Source: Kitasatospora sp. Root107 (GTDB lineage: Bacteria; Actinomycetota; Actinomycetes; Streptomycetales; Streptomycetaceae). From it: a stretch of DNA of 39,231 bases. The stretch is from positions 284,536-323,766 of the forward strand of contig NZ_LMCT01000011.1 in NCBI RefSeq assembly GCF_001424875.1, written 5' to 3'. The translations under genes and the position numbers were made by a program. Below, in pieces: positions 7,737 through 16,700 of this stretch (position 1 is the first letter of the stretch; the number at the start of each line of letters is the position of its first letter). The notes beneath the pieces are model-generated. The model saw nothing but the letters and a program-made list of their open reading frames with translations, did not search any database and was not told the DNA's origin.

Positions 7737-8927
7737 TCAGTGCAGGTTGATCCGGTCGAGGTTGGGGCCGCCCTCGGCCGTGGCCGAGGTCGCCCGGATC
7801 GTGTTGCTACCGGCCTTGAGAGTGACCGGCAGGGAGGCCGTGGCCCAGGTGTCCCAGTTGCCGGTCGGGTTGAACGCCCGGCCGTCGGCGACCAGAGCGC
7901 CGTTGACGGTGATGTCCATCGGGCGGTTCGCCGTGGTGCCGTTGGCGTAGCGCAGGTCCAGCACGGCACCGGCCGCCGCACCCGCCTCGACCGTCCACTC
8001 GGCGTAACTGCCAACCAAGTTGTCCAGGTTGACGAAGCCGGTACCGGAGTAGCCGAGGTGGTCGGAGTCCACCACGCCCTGCGAGATCCGGGCCTCCTCC
8101 GCCTGGTAGACGCCCGACGTACCCGACACCAGCTGGTACCCGCGCATGTCGGTGGTCCGCAGGTAGCAGTCCTGGAGCGAGCCCGAAGTGTCGTTCAGCG
8201 AACGGTAGATGCCCCACTTGGGCCGCACCCGGTCGGCGAGGAAGGTGTCGACCCCGGTCCGGGTCACGTCGATGACGGTGGATCCGCCGCTGCGCAGCAC
8301 CCAGCGCAGCCGGCCGGACGTCCCGTCACCTACCTTGACCTGGAAGTCGACGTCCACCCAACGGTCGTGCAGCGGATCGAGGTCCGCGTGGCCGACGTGG
8401 ATTCCCGCGATCGGCAGCGTCAGTTCGATGGTCTGCACGCCGTCCACCCGGCGCAGCCCCTGCACGACGATCGGCAGCGTGCCGGTGCCCGGCTGCTTCA
8501 GCTGCATGACGTCGGTCCAGGTGGTGGTCGCCTTGAGCGAGCTCGGAATGTACATCGAGTACGTGGTCCGCCAGGTCTGCCCCGGCAGCCACTCCAGGTA
8601 CGCACCACCGGCCGGGGTGCGCATGCCGGTGACCTCCTGGCGCTGCCGGTCGGTCTTGGTGTCCCGGTCCACCATGTGCATGTTCCAGCGGTAGGTGCCG
8701 CCGTCCGCGAAGATGTGCGGCCGGCCGGGCACGTGCGAGTCGGCCCGGTCGTCCTCGACGGTCTCGAACGCGGCCAGCCCGTCCACGGCTGCCGAGGGTG
8801 CCCAGCGCTGTCTCCAACTGGACACCGCCAGTGCGGTGGTGCCCGCCTGGGCACGTCCGGACAGCCCGGCCGCGGCGACGCCGCCGAGCGCGGCGCCCAG
8901 CACAGCTCGACGCGAGAGCCTGCTCAT
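7737..8927 (-). CDS. Tat-exported polysaccharide lyase-like protein with C-terminal CBM35
   Basis: A 396-residue protein. The N-terminus MSRLSRRAVLGAALGG is a twin-arginine signal. Residues about 40-260 look like the jelly-roll polysaccharide lyase/heparin-lyase-like family (RWNMHMVDRD, EVTGMR, TYSMYIPSSL, TTTWTDVMQLKQPG, RWVDVDFQVK). I cannot verify catalytic residues, so lyase activity is inferred from fold only. Residues about 270-396 are a CBM35 (YQAEEARIS, HLGYSGTGFV, GNWDTWATASL). ATG 8927 follows GGAGGAGAGAC; the frame is open further upstream but that part overlaps pqqE. Its start overlaps the pqqE stop as ATGA, so it is translated from the pqq mRNA. A pqq operon ending in a Tat-secreted carbohydrate-binding protein is unusual. 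Confidence 0.75.
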   Translation of the reverse strand: MSRLSRRAVLGAALGGVAAAGLSGRAQAGTTALAVSSWRQRWAPSAAVDGLAAFETVEDDRADSHVPGRPHIFADGGTYRWNMHMVDRDTKTDRQRQEVTGMRTPAGGAYLEWLPGQTWRTTYSMYIPSSLKATTTWTDVMQLKQPGTGTLPIVVQGLRRVDGVQTIELTLPIAGIHVGHADLDPLHDRWVDVDFQVKVGDGTSGRLRWVLRSGGSTVIDVTRTGVDTFLADRVRPKWGIYRSLNDTSGSLQDCYLRTTDMRGYQLVSGTSGVYQAEEARISQGVVDSDHLGYSGTGFVNLDNLVGSYAEWTVEAGAAAGAVLDLRYANGTTANRPMDITVNGALVADGRAFNPTGNWDTWATASLPVTLKAGSNTIRATSATAEGGPNLDRINLH

Positions 8928-10015
8928 GTCTCTCCTCCTGGTCGGCGGGGGATGAACGGGGCCGGATCCACCATCCCGGCCTGGGCGGTGAGTTCGCGTA
9001 CCAGGCCGTGGTCGGGCGAGAGCCGGCAGGCCGGATCGGTGCGGGCCGCGTCGCCGGTGAGGGCGTACGCCTGGCAGCGGCAACCGCCGAAGTCCTCGTC
9101 CCGGCGTACACAGCTGCGGCAGGGATCACCCATCCAGTCGGTGCCCCGGTAGCGGTTGAACGCGCTCGACTGCTCCCAGATCCAGCGCAGCGGGTGGTCC
9201 CGGACGTTGGGTGGATCGAGGTCCGGCAGGGTGGCGGCCGCCGGGCAGGGCAGGACCGTCCCGTCGGGCGTCACGGTCAGCGACACCGCGCCCCAACCGC
9301 CCATGCAGGGCTTGGCGGTGCCGTCGAAGTGGTCGGGCACCACCCACACCAGCTCGGGCCCACCGGCCGGGCCGGACCGTCTGCGCTCCACCGTCTCGGC
9401 GGCTCGGGCCAGTTGGCCCGGTGTGGGCAGCAGGCTCTCGCGGTTGAGCAGGCCCCAACCGTAGTACTGGGTGTTGGCGAGTTCGATCCGCTCGGCTCCC
9501 CAGGCCGTCCCGAGGTCGATGAGTGCGTCGACCGCGTCCAGGTTGGCGCGGTGCAGCACGATGTTGAGCCCGAGTGGCAGGCCCGCCTCCCGGACGACCG
9601 CGGCTGCCCGTTCCTTGTCGGCGAAGGAACGTCGGCCCGCGATCCGGTCCGAGGCGGCCGCCTCGGCGTGCTGGACCGACAGTTGGACGCTGCGCAGCCC
9701 GGCGTCGGCCAGTGCGGACAGCCGCGCCCGGTCGAGCCCGGTGCCGCTGGTGACCAGCTGGGTGTAGATCCCGGCGGCCGAGGCGGCGGCGGTGATCTCG
9801 GCCAGATCCGGCCGGAGCAGCGGTTCCCCGCCGGAGAGGTGGGTCTGCACCACGCCGAGCTCGGCGGCCTGCGTCAGCACGTCGCACCACTGGTCAGTGG
9901 TCAGTTCACGTGAGGTACGGGCCAGTTCGACCGGGTTGGAGCAGTAGGGGCAGTGCAGCGGGCAGGCGTGGGTCAGCTCGGCGAGCATCGCCCACGGGGG
10001 CGCGAGGTCGGTCAT
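8924..10015 (-). CDS. pqqE: PQQ biosynthesis radical SAM enzyme PqqE
   Basis: A 363-residue radical SAM/SPASM protein. PqqE forms the Glu-Tyr carbon-carbon crosslink in the precursor peptide PqqA, with PqqD presenting the peptide. The [4Fe-4S]-SAM motif is THACPLHCPYC with Cys18, Cys22 and Cys25; SGGEPLLRPD follows; the C-terminal SPASM cysteines are visible in GDPCRSCVRRDEDFGGCRCQAY and TDPAC. Length matches PqqE (about 370-380). ATG 10015 overlaps the pqqD stop as ATGA; the longer open frame upstream is inside pqqD. Followed, again by ATGA overlap, by the CBM35 lyase-like gene. Confidence 0.95.
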   Translation of the reverse strand: MTDLAPPWAMLAELTHACPLHCPYCSNPVELARTSRELTTDQWCDVLTQAAELGVVQTHLSGGEPLLRPDLAEITAAASAAGIYTQLVTSGTGLDRARLSALADAGLRSVQLSVQHAEAAASDRIAGRRSFADKERAAAVVREAGLPLGLNIVLHRANLDAVDALIDLGTAWGAERIELANTQYYGWGLLNRESLLPTPGQLARAAETVERRRSGPAGGPELVWVVPDHFDGTAKPCMGGWGAVSLTVTPDGTVLPCPAAATLPDLDPPNVRDHPLRWIWEQSSAFNRYRGTDWMGDPCRSCVRRDEDFGGCRCQAYALTGDAARTDPACRLSPDHGLVRELTAQAGMVDPAPFIPRRPGGET

Positions 10016-10266
10016 CGTAGCCAGCCGCCCTCTCTCAACTTCTTCAGGAACTCGGGTACTTGGGTGGCGACCGGAGCGCCGGGGAAGGAGCTCGCCAGCG
10101 CGTCGACGATCTCGGGCACCGCGCGGCTGCCGTCGCACAGTCGCAGGACGCGTCCGGCCGATCCGCGCAGCACGACCACCCGTTCCGGCAGGAGCAGCAG
10201 GTCGGCCCCGCGCACCCGGTCGTGGCGCAGCACGGCGGAGTTGGGGAGCGCCGGGCGCCAGGTCAC
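10012..10266 (-). CDS. pqqD: PQQ peptide chaperone PqqD
   Basis: An 84-residue RiPP recognition-element protein. PqqD binds PqqA and delivers it to PqqE. Sequence features match: HDRVRGADLLLLPERVVVLRGSAGRVLRLCDGSRAVPEIVDAL, then a C-terminal helix ending LKKLREGGWL, typical of the family. The start is GTG 10266, overlapping the pqqC stop (GTGA). Next to PqqE in the usual order. Confidence 0.93.
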   Translation of the reverse strand: MTWRPALPNSAVLRHDRVRGADLLLLPERVVVLRGSAGRVLRLCDGSRAVPEIVDALASSFPGAPVATQVPEFLKKLREGGWLR

Positions 10267-10943
10267 CGAGCCTCGCCCGAGCCTGCGTGGTCCACGGCGT
10301 CGAGCAGCGCCCACAGGACGTCGCACTTGAAGGCCAGGGCGGCGACGGCCCGGTCCTGGTCCCCCTCGGAGCGCGCCCAGACCAGGACCAGCCCGAGGGC
10401 CTCCTGCCCGTCGTCGGCGCCCTGGGTGACCCGGGTGCGGAAGTAGTCGAGCCCGTCGGCCTTGATCCACGGGTAGTGGCGTTCGAAGGCGTCGATCCTG
10501 GTGAGCATCAGGTCGGGGGCGGACAGTTCGGTGAGCGAGGCGGCGACGGCCTCCAGTGGGGAGCCGAGTCGGCAGAAGTTGACGTAGCCGTCGACGGCCA
10601 GCCGGACCCCGGGCAGCACGTGGTGGCCGGAGGTCAGGGTGGCTCGGTCGATCCCGGCGGCCTCGCCGAGGCGGAGCCACTTCTCCAGGCCGCCCTCGCC
10701 CTCCCGGAGGCCGTCGTGGTCCTGGATCCGGCGCAGCCAGGACCTGCGCAGCGCCGGGGTGTCGAACTTGGCGGTGATCAGGGCGTCCTTGACGGGGATG
10801 TGCCGCTGGTAGTGGAAGCGGTTGGTGATCCAGCGGCGCAGCTCCTCCGGAGTCAGACTGCCGTCGTGCATCCGCCGGTTGAAGGGGTGGCGGTCGTGGT
10901 AGCGCTCGCGCGACACGGCCCGCAGCCGATCTTCCAGGGTCAT
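10263..10943 (-). CDS. pqqC: PQQ synthase PqqC
   Basis: A 226-residue all-helical oxidase of the TENA/PqqC fold. PqqC performs the final ring closure and eight-electron oxidation to PQQ without metal or cofactor. Family landmarks include RYHDRHPFNRRMHDG at the N-terminus, WITNRFHYQRHIPVKDALI, and VDGYVNFCR. Somewhat shorter than Klebsiella PqqC (251). ATG 10943 overlaps the pqqB stop by 4 nt, so pqqB to pqqE are all translationally coupled. Confidence 0.95.
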   Translation of the reverse strand: MTLEDRLRAVSRERYHDRHPFNRRMHDGSLTPEELRRWITNRFHYQRHIPVKDALITAKFDTPALRRSWLRRIQDHDGLREGEGGLEKWLRLGEAAGIDRATLTSGHHVLPGVRLAVDGYVNFCRLGSPLEAVAASLTELSAPDLMLTRIDAFERHYPWIKADGLDYFRTRVTQGADDGQEALGLVLVWARSEGDQDRAVAALAFKCDVLWALLDAVDHAGSGEAR

Positions 10944-11839
10944 AGGTCGATCACCATCCCGTCGGCGGCCACCTCGATGCCCAGGTCGGCGAGCAGCTCG
11001 TGCTGCGGCGCCGAGGGGTCCACGAGGGGGTTGGTGTTGTTGAGGTGGGTGTAGAGGCGACGGGCCGTCAGCGGGGCCAGCCGCTCGGCCGTCCCGCCGG
11101 GCCCGGTGATCGGCAGGTGGCCCATGCCGGTCGAGCCGCGCGTGGAGATACCGGCCCGGATCGGCTCCTGGTCGTCCCAGAAGGTGCCGTCGACGATGAC
11201 CAGGTCGGCCTGTTCCACTGCTCGTTGCAGCCTGTCGGGCCAGGCCGCGAGCGCGGGCGCGTAGACGGCGCTGGTGCCGGTGGAGCGGTCCTCGATCAGC
11301 AGGGCGGTGACCCAGCCGTCGGTGTCCGGGCCGGTGCCCACGGCGTAGCGCGGGCGCTTGGCGGACACCGGGATCGGGGTGATCCACAGGTCCTCGGAGT
11401 GCGGGTCGAGCGGCGCCGGGTCCGGTCCCAACTCCCGCCACTCCACCGAGGTGTACGGCTCGAGTACGGCGCCGAGGCGCAGCCCGTCGAGCAGTGCCCC
11501 GCGCACCGGGGCGGTGGCGAGCACTCGCAGGGACCGGGCTTCGCGGAGCCGGGCGAGGCCCAGGGTGTGGTCGAGTTCGGCGTCGGTGAGGACGACTCCG
11601 GCGATCGGTGTCCGCCGGATCTCGGGGCCGGGGTGCAGCTCGGGAACGGCTTCGATCTGGTCGCCGAGGTCGGGGGTGGCGTTGACGAGGTACCAGCGGC
11701 CCACCCCCGCCCGGACGGCGAGCGAGGCGTGCCGCCGGCGGCGCTGCGGGTGGGCGCGGGCCCCGGCACAGCCAGGGCACGCGCAGTTCCACTGGGGAGT
11801 TCCACCGCCCGCCGCCGTGCCCAGCACGTGCAGCAGCAT
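10940..11839 (-). CDS. pqqB: PQQ biosynthesis metallo-hydrolase/oxygenase PqqB
   Basis: A 299-residue metallo-beta-lactamase-fold protein. It opens LLHVLGTAAGGGTPQWNCACPGC, the PqqB signature with the zinc-site cysteines Cys19, Cys21 and Cys24; further marks are LTDAELDHTLGL and GMGHLPITGPGG. PqqB is proposed to hydroxylate the crosslinked Glu-Tyr intermediate before PqqC acts. It starts 10 nt after the pqqA stop. Confidence 0.95.
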   Translation of the reverse strand: MLLHVLGTAAGGGTPQWNCACPGCAGARAHPQRRRRHASLAVRAGVGRWYLVNATPDLGDQIEAVPELHPGPEIRRTPIAGVVLTDAELDHTLGLARLREARSLRVLATAPVRGALLDGLRLGAVLEPYTSVEWRELGPDPAPLDPHSEDLWITPIPVSAKRPRYAVGTGPDTDGWVTALLIEDRSTGTSAVYAPALAAWPDRLQRAVEQADLVIVDGTFWDDQEPIRAGISTRGSTGMGHLPITGPGGTAERLAPLTARRLYTHLNNTNPLVDPSAPQHELLADLGIEVAADGMVIDL

Positions 11840-11849
11840 CGCGGCGGGG

Positions 11850-11981
11850 CTAGCGGGTGCTCAGCGCGTACGCGGTGACCTCGAGTGCCGTCTCGACGAC
11901 GCTGAATTCGGGGGTCTGCCAGACCGTCTCCTCGGCGTCGAGGGCGGGCTCCTGGCGTTCGGCCGTGTCCTTCATGAGCAT
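11850..11981 (-). CDS. pqqA: PQQ precursor peptide PqqA
   Basis: A 43-residue peptide with the defining ExxxY core: Glu34 and Tyr38 within ETALEVTAYAL are the residues joined and excised to make PQQ. The leader contains TPEF, the usual tryptophan-threonine-proline region (WQTPEF) of PqqA. The first ATG (11981) is preferred over the ATG at 11975 because AAGG lies 8 nt before it. It heads the operon pqqABCDE. No PqqF/G-type protease is seen in the window, so release of the crosslinked dipeptide relies on a protease elsewhere. Confidence 0.95.
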   Translation of the reverse strand: MLMKDTAERQEPALDAEETVWQTPEFSVVETALEVTAYALSTR

Positions 11982-12060
11982 GGGCGCTACCTTGCCTTCC
12001 TGGATGGGGAGTTCAAGAGCGGGGCGGAGTATCGAAAGGATCGGGGGCTGGGCGACGCAC

Positions 12061-12066
12061 GGTCAA
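12061..12066 (-). promoter_or_regulatory. possible -35 hexamer of the pqqA promoter
   Basis: On the minus strand these bases read TTGACC, about 80 bp before pqqA and 7 bp downstream of the core of the GTTAGGAAA dyad. No good -10 lies 17-18 bp further, so this is tentative. Confidence 0.3.
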
Positions 12067-12073
12067 TACGTAC

Positions 12074-12092
12074 GTTAGGAAAGTTTCCAATT
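12074..12092. promoter_or_regulatory. GTTAGGAAAGTTTCC dyad in the pqqA / permease-csxA divergent region
   Basis: GTTAGGAAAGTTTCCAATT contains the perfect 11-bp dyad GGAAA-G-TTTCC (12078-12088) with a full GTTAG left flank and a degenerate right flank. From memory, GTTAGGAAA-N-TTTCCTAAC-type palindromes occur upstream of secreted glycosidase genes in Streptomyces and resemble operators of ROK-family repressors such as the chitosanase regulator CsnR; this I cannot look up. It sits just upstream of the tentative pqqA -35. Confidence 0.6.
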
Positions 12093-12141
12093 ATTTCTCC
12101 TCGCCCCGATCCCCGCACCGTTCCACCACATACCGGAGACC

Positions 12142-12170
12142 TTGACGGGGATAGTAATCCTCCCTAACTT
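12142..12170 (+). promoter_or_regulatory. promoter of the permease-csxA operon with overlapping operator-like site
   Basis: TTGACG (12142-12147), a 17-bp spacer and TAACTT (12165-12170) make a good sigma-70/HrdB-type promoter about 55-60 bp before the permease GTG. Positions 12150-12168 align with the palindrome GTTAGGAAAGTTTCCTAAC at 13 of 19 positions, including the right half CCTAAC shifted over the -10, so the promoter may carry its own weak operator. Confidence 0.55.
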
Positions 12171-12230
12171 GAACCCCCGCGCAGGCTCTCAGCCAGCCCG
12201 CATCCCCCACGCCGCGCTCGGAGGCTCCCG

Positions 12231-13676
12231 GTGTCCCCAGGTCTCACCCGCAGAATCGGCCTCTTCCAGGCCACCGCCATCAACATGAGTCAGATGTGCG
12301 GGATCGGCCCGTTCGTCACCATCCCGCTGATGGTCGCCGCCTTCGGCGGGCCACAGGCGATCATCGGCTTCATCGCCGGAGCCGTCCTCGCCCTGGCCGA
12401 CGGCCTGATCTGGGCCGAGCTCGGCGCCGCCCTGCCGGGCGCCGGCGGCAGCTACGTCTACCTCCGGGAGGCGTTCCAGTACCGCACCGGGCGTCTCATG
12501 CCGTTCCTGTTCGTGTGGACGGCGATGATCTTCATCCCGCTGATCATGTCCACCGGCGTGGTCGGCTTCGTCCAGTACCTCGGCTACCTCTGGCCCGACA
12601 TGACCAAGGGTCAGGGCGACCTGGTCGGCGTCGCGTTCTGCGCCCTGGTCGTCCTGCTGCTGTGGCGCAAGGTCGAGAACATCGCCAAGCTCACCACCGT
12701 GATGTGGGGCGTCATGATCACCTCGGTGGTCGTCGTGATCCTCGCCTGCTTCACCAACTTCAGCCCCAGCCGCGCCTTCACCTGGCCCGCCCACGCCATC
12801 GAGTTGACGCACGGCCAGTTCTGGATAGGCTTCGCCGCCGGGCTCACCATCGGCATCTACGACTACCTCGGCTACAACACCGCCGCCTACCTCGGCGGGG
12901 AGATCAAGCAGCCCGGCCGGGTGATGCCGCGCGCCATCGTCTTCTCGATCGTCGGCATCATGGGCATCTACCTGCTGCTGCAGATCGGCGTGCTCGGCGC
13001 GATGGACTGGCACCAGATGCTCGATCCCGACTCGATCGCCTCCAAGTCGGTCGCCTCCGCCGTGATGGAACAGACCTGGGGCGCGGGCGCCGCCAAGGTC
13101 GTCACCGTACTGATCCTGATCACCGCCTTCGCCTCGGTCTTCGCCGGACTGCTCGGCGGCTCCCGGGTGCCCTACGACGCCGCCCGTGACGGCGTGTTCT
13201 TCAAGTCCTTCGGCAAGCTGCACCCCAAGCACCGGTTCCCCGTGCTCGGGCTGCTCACCATGGGCACCGTCACCGCGGCCGGCTTCCTGCTCAGCCGGCA
13301 CATCGGCACCACCGCGGCGCACCCGCCGCTGAGCATCCTGATCAACCTGCTCACCACCGTGATGGTCATCGTCCAGGCCCTCGCCCAGATCGTCGCGGTC
13401 TCGGTGCTGCGCCGCCGCCAGCCCGACCTCAGGCGGCCCTACCGGATGTGGCTCTACCCCGCGCCGAGCATCGTCGCGGCGATCGGCTGGCTCGTCATCT
13501 ACGGGTACGCCGACCGCAACGCCCCCGGCTTCCACCCCATCGAGTGGTCCCTGATCTGGGTCGCGACCGGCTGTGCCGCCTTCGTGGTCTGGGCCCGGAA
13601 GGAGCGCACCTGGCCCTTCGGCCCGCGCGAGATCCGCGAGGAGTTCCGCACCGAGCAGGAGCAGGTCGCAGCCTGA
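12231..13676 (+). CDS. APC-family amino acid/amine permease
   Basis: A 481-residue, about 12-helix APC superfamily transporter. TM1 contains GLFQATAINMSQMCGIGPFVTIPLM with the unwound GIGPF substrate segment; GAGGSYVYLREAF follows TM2, and EIKQPGRVMPRAI is the typical cytoplasmic loop after TM6. GTG 12231 has GGAGG 6 nt upstream. It is followed after 39 bp by the exo-glucosaminidase gene, with which it likely shares the promoter at 12142. Substrate unknown. The context could suggest an amino-sugar or amine related to chitosan breakdown, but the APC family normally carries amino acids and polyamines, so that remains speculation. Confidence 0.85.
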   Translation: MSPGLTRRIGLFQATAINMSQMCGIGPFVTIPLMVAAFGGPQAIIGFIAGAVLALADGLIWAELGAALPGAGGSYVYLREAFQYRTGRLMPFLFVWTAMIFIPLIMSTGVVGFVQYLGYLWPDMTKGQGDLVGVAFCALVVLLLWRKVENIAKLTTVMWGVMITSVVVVILACFTNFSPSRAFTWPAHAIELTHGQFWIGFAAGLTIGIYDYLGYNTAAYLGGEIKQPGRVMPRAIVFSIVGIMGIYLLLQIGVLGAMDWHQMLDPDSIASKSVASAVMEQTWGAGAAKVVTVLILITAFASVFAGLLGGSRVPYDAARDGVFFKSFGKLHPKHRFPVLGLLTMGTVTAAGFLLSRHIGTTAAHPPLSILINLLTTVMVIVQALAQIVAVSVLRRRQPDLRRPYRMWLYPAPSIVAAIGWLVIYGYADRNAPGFHPIEWSLIWVATGCAAFVVWARKERTWPFGPREIREEFRTEQEQVAA

Positions 13677-13715
13677 CGGTTCCGCAAGCCCATTCCGGTA
13701 GCCCTGGAGGCCCCC

Positions 13716-16700
13716 GTGCACCTCCGCTCGACACCAGCATCCCTGCAAAACCGGCCCCGGACGGCGGCACTGGCCGCCGCCGGCCTGATCCTGGCCCTCG
13801 CCGTCCCGGTCGCCGCCTCCCCCACCTCCGCGGCCGTCACCCCCGCAACCGCGACCACCCAGGCCACCGCCGCCCCGGGGGCGGCCACCCCGCTGGCCGG
13901 CTACGCCATCCGGTCCTCCGCGGCCGTCACCGACAGCGCGGCCGCGATCTCCACCCCCGGCTACCCGACCGGCAGTTGGTACCCCACCGGCCCCCGCTCC
14001 ACCGTGCTGGCCGGACTCCTGGCCAACGGCAAGTACGCCGACCCGTTCTACTCGACCGCCATGAAGTCCATCCCGGCCGCGGACTTCACCGTTCCGTGGT
14101 GGTACCGCTCGGACTTCACCGTCAGCGACACCTCCGCCCGCAGCTACCTCGACTTCAGCGGGGTGATGTCCGCCGCCGACGTGTACCTGAACGGCACTCA
14201 GGTCGCGACCGCCGCCCAGGTGGCCGGTGCCTACACCCACCACGAGCTCGACATCACCTCGCTGGTCCGGGCGGGCACCAACACCGTCGCCTTCCGGATC
14301 CAGCCCAACGACCCGGCCAAGCACCTCACCATGGGGTGGATCGACTGGGTCCAGCCTCCCCCCGACCAGAACATGGGCATCGTCCGCGATGTGCTGATCC
14401 GGCGCAGCGGCACTGTCGCCCTGCGCGGCGCCCACGTCGGCACGGCGCTCGCCCTGCCCTCGCTGGCCACAGCCGACCTGACCGTGAAGGCCCAGGCCCG
14501 CAACGACTCCGACGCCGCCGTCAGCGCGACGGTCGCCGGCAGCATCGGCCCGGTCCAGTTCAGCCAGAACGTCACCCTGGCCGCCCACGAGACCAAAACT
14601 GTCACCTTCACGCCCGCCGGGTATCCCCAACTGCGCCTGGCCAACCCCGCGGTGTGGTGGCCGGCCGGCCAAGGCGCGCAACCGCTGTACGACCTCGACC
14701 TCACCGCCACAGTCGCCGGCACGGTCACCGACAGCGCGCACGAGCGGTTCGGCATCCGCGACGTCAAGGCACCGCTGAACAGCGACGGCGCCCGCCAGTA
14801 CTCGGTGAACGGCCGCCCGTTGCTGATCAAGGGCGGCGGCTGGTCCCCCGACCTCTTCCTGCGCTGGGACCGGCAGTCGGTCGAGGACCGCCTCAGGTAC
14901 GCGCTCGACCTCGGCCTCAACACGATCCGGCTGGAGGGCCACATCGAGCCCGACGAGTTCTTCGAACTCGCCGACCGGTACGGCGTGTTGACCCTGCCGG
15001 GCTGGGAGTGCTGCGACAAGTGGGAGGGCCAGACCAACGGCGGCGAGCCCGGCGACACCTGGACCGCCGCCGACTACCCGATCGCCAAGGCCTCGATGGC
15101 CGCCGAGGCGGCCCGGCTGCGCAACCACCCGAGCGTCATCTCCTTCATGATCGGCAGCGACTTCGCCCCGGACGCGACCCAGGAGAAGAACTACCTCGAC
15201 GCGCTCACCGCAGCCGACTGGCCCACCCCCGTCGTCCCCGCCGCCTCCGTGACCTCCTCGCCGATCCTGGGCAGCTCGGGCCTCAAGATGACCGGCCCGT
15301 ACGACTACGTGCCGCCGAACTACTGGTACGCCAAGCAGGAGGGCGGCGCCACCGGCTTCAACGGCGAGACCAGCGCAGGGCCCGACATCCCGACCATGGA
15401 CACCCTGAAGCGGATGATGTCGCCGACCGAGCTGACCGCGCTGTGGAACAGCCCCAGCACGGCGCAGTACCACCGCTCGCCGTCCAAGACCTTCGACGAC
15501 CTGGCCCTCTTCGACCAGGCACTCACCGGCCGCTACGGCGCGCCGACCGGCCTGGACGACTACGTCCGCAAGGCCCAGCTCGCCAACTACGAGGCCGTAC
15601 GAGCCCAGTTCGAGGCATACGGGCGGAACTTCACCGACAGCACGAAGCCGTCCACCGGCGTCGTCTACTGGATGTTCAACAGCGGCTGGACCTCCCTGCA
15701 CTGGCAGCTCTTCGACCGCTACCTGGACCAGGGCGGCGCCTACTTCGGCGCGAAGAAGGCCAACGAGCCGCTGCACATCCAGTACTCCTACGACGACCGC
15801 TCGGTGGTCGTGGTGAACAACCAGCACGCGGCGGCGAGCGGCCTGACCGCCCGGGTCAGCCTCTACAACACCGACGGCACAAGGAAGTTCGACCAGAGCG
15901 CGACCGGGATCGGTGCTCCCGGCGACGGTGGGAAGGCGGTCGCGCTGACCGTCCCGGCGACGGTGAGCGGACTGTCCGGCACCTACCTCGCCAAGCTGGT
16001 CCTCACCGACGGCTCAGGGCGCGAGGTCAGCCGCAACGTCTACTGGCTGTCCACCACGCCCGACGTCCTCAACTGGAGCAAGACCACCTGGTACTACACG
16101 CCGACCAGCAGCTACGCCTCGCTGGCCGGACTCTCCCAGCTGGCCCAGGCGAACGTCTCGGCCACCGCCGCCAGTGCGACGGCGGCGGACGGCACCGCCA
16201 CCACCACGGTCACCCTGACCAACACCGGGACCGGCACCACACCGGCCCTGCTCACCGACGTCCATCTGGTCGACGCCGCCAACACCCCGGTGCTGCCAGT
16301 GCGTTGGTCCGACAACCAGGTGAGCCTCTGGCCCGGCGAATCGGTCACGCTGACCGGGACGTACCGCGCCGCCGACCTGAAGGGCTCGGCACCCTCGGTG
16401 CGGATCTCCGGCTGGAACACCCCCGCCACCGTCGTCCCGGCCGGCCCCGGCGGACCGGGCGACACCCAGCCGCCGACCGTCCCGACCGGGCTGCGCACCA
16501 CGGCGGTCACCGCGACCTCGGTCGCTCTGGCCTGGGACACCGCCACCGACGACACCGGGGTGACGGGCTATCAGGTCTACCGGGACGGCGCCCAGCTCGG
16601 CACCGCCACCGGCACCGCCTACACCGACACCTCGGTGGCGCCCGCGAGCAGCCACAGCTACACCGTCAAGGCGCGGGACGCGGCGGGCAACACCTCGGCG

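Noticed and set aside
12189..15827. Minus-strand open frame of 1212 codons
   Set aside because: It lies opposite the APC permease and csxA genes, has no ribosome site and low-complexity Gly/Val/Arg composition typical of an antisense shadow in high-GC DNA.
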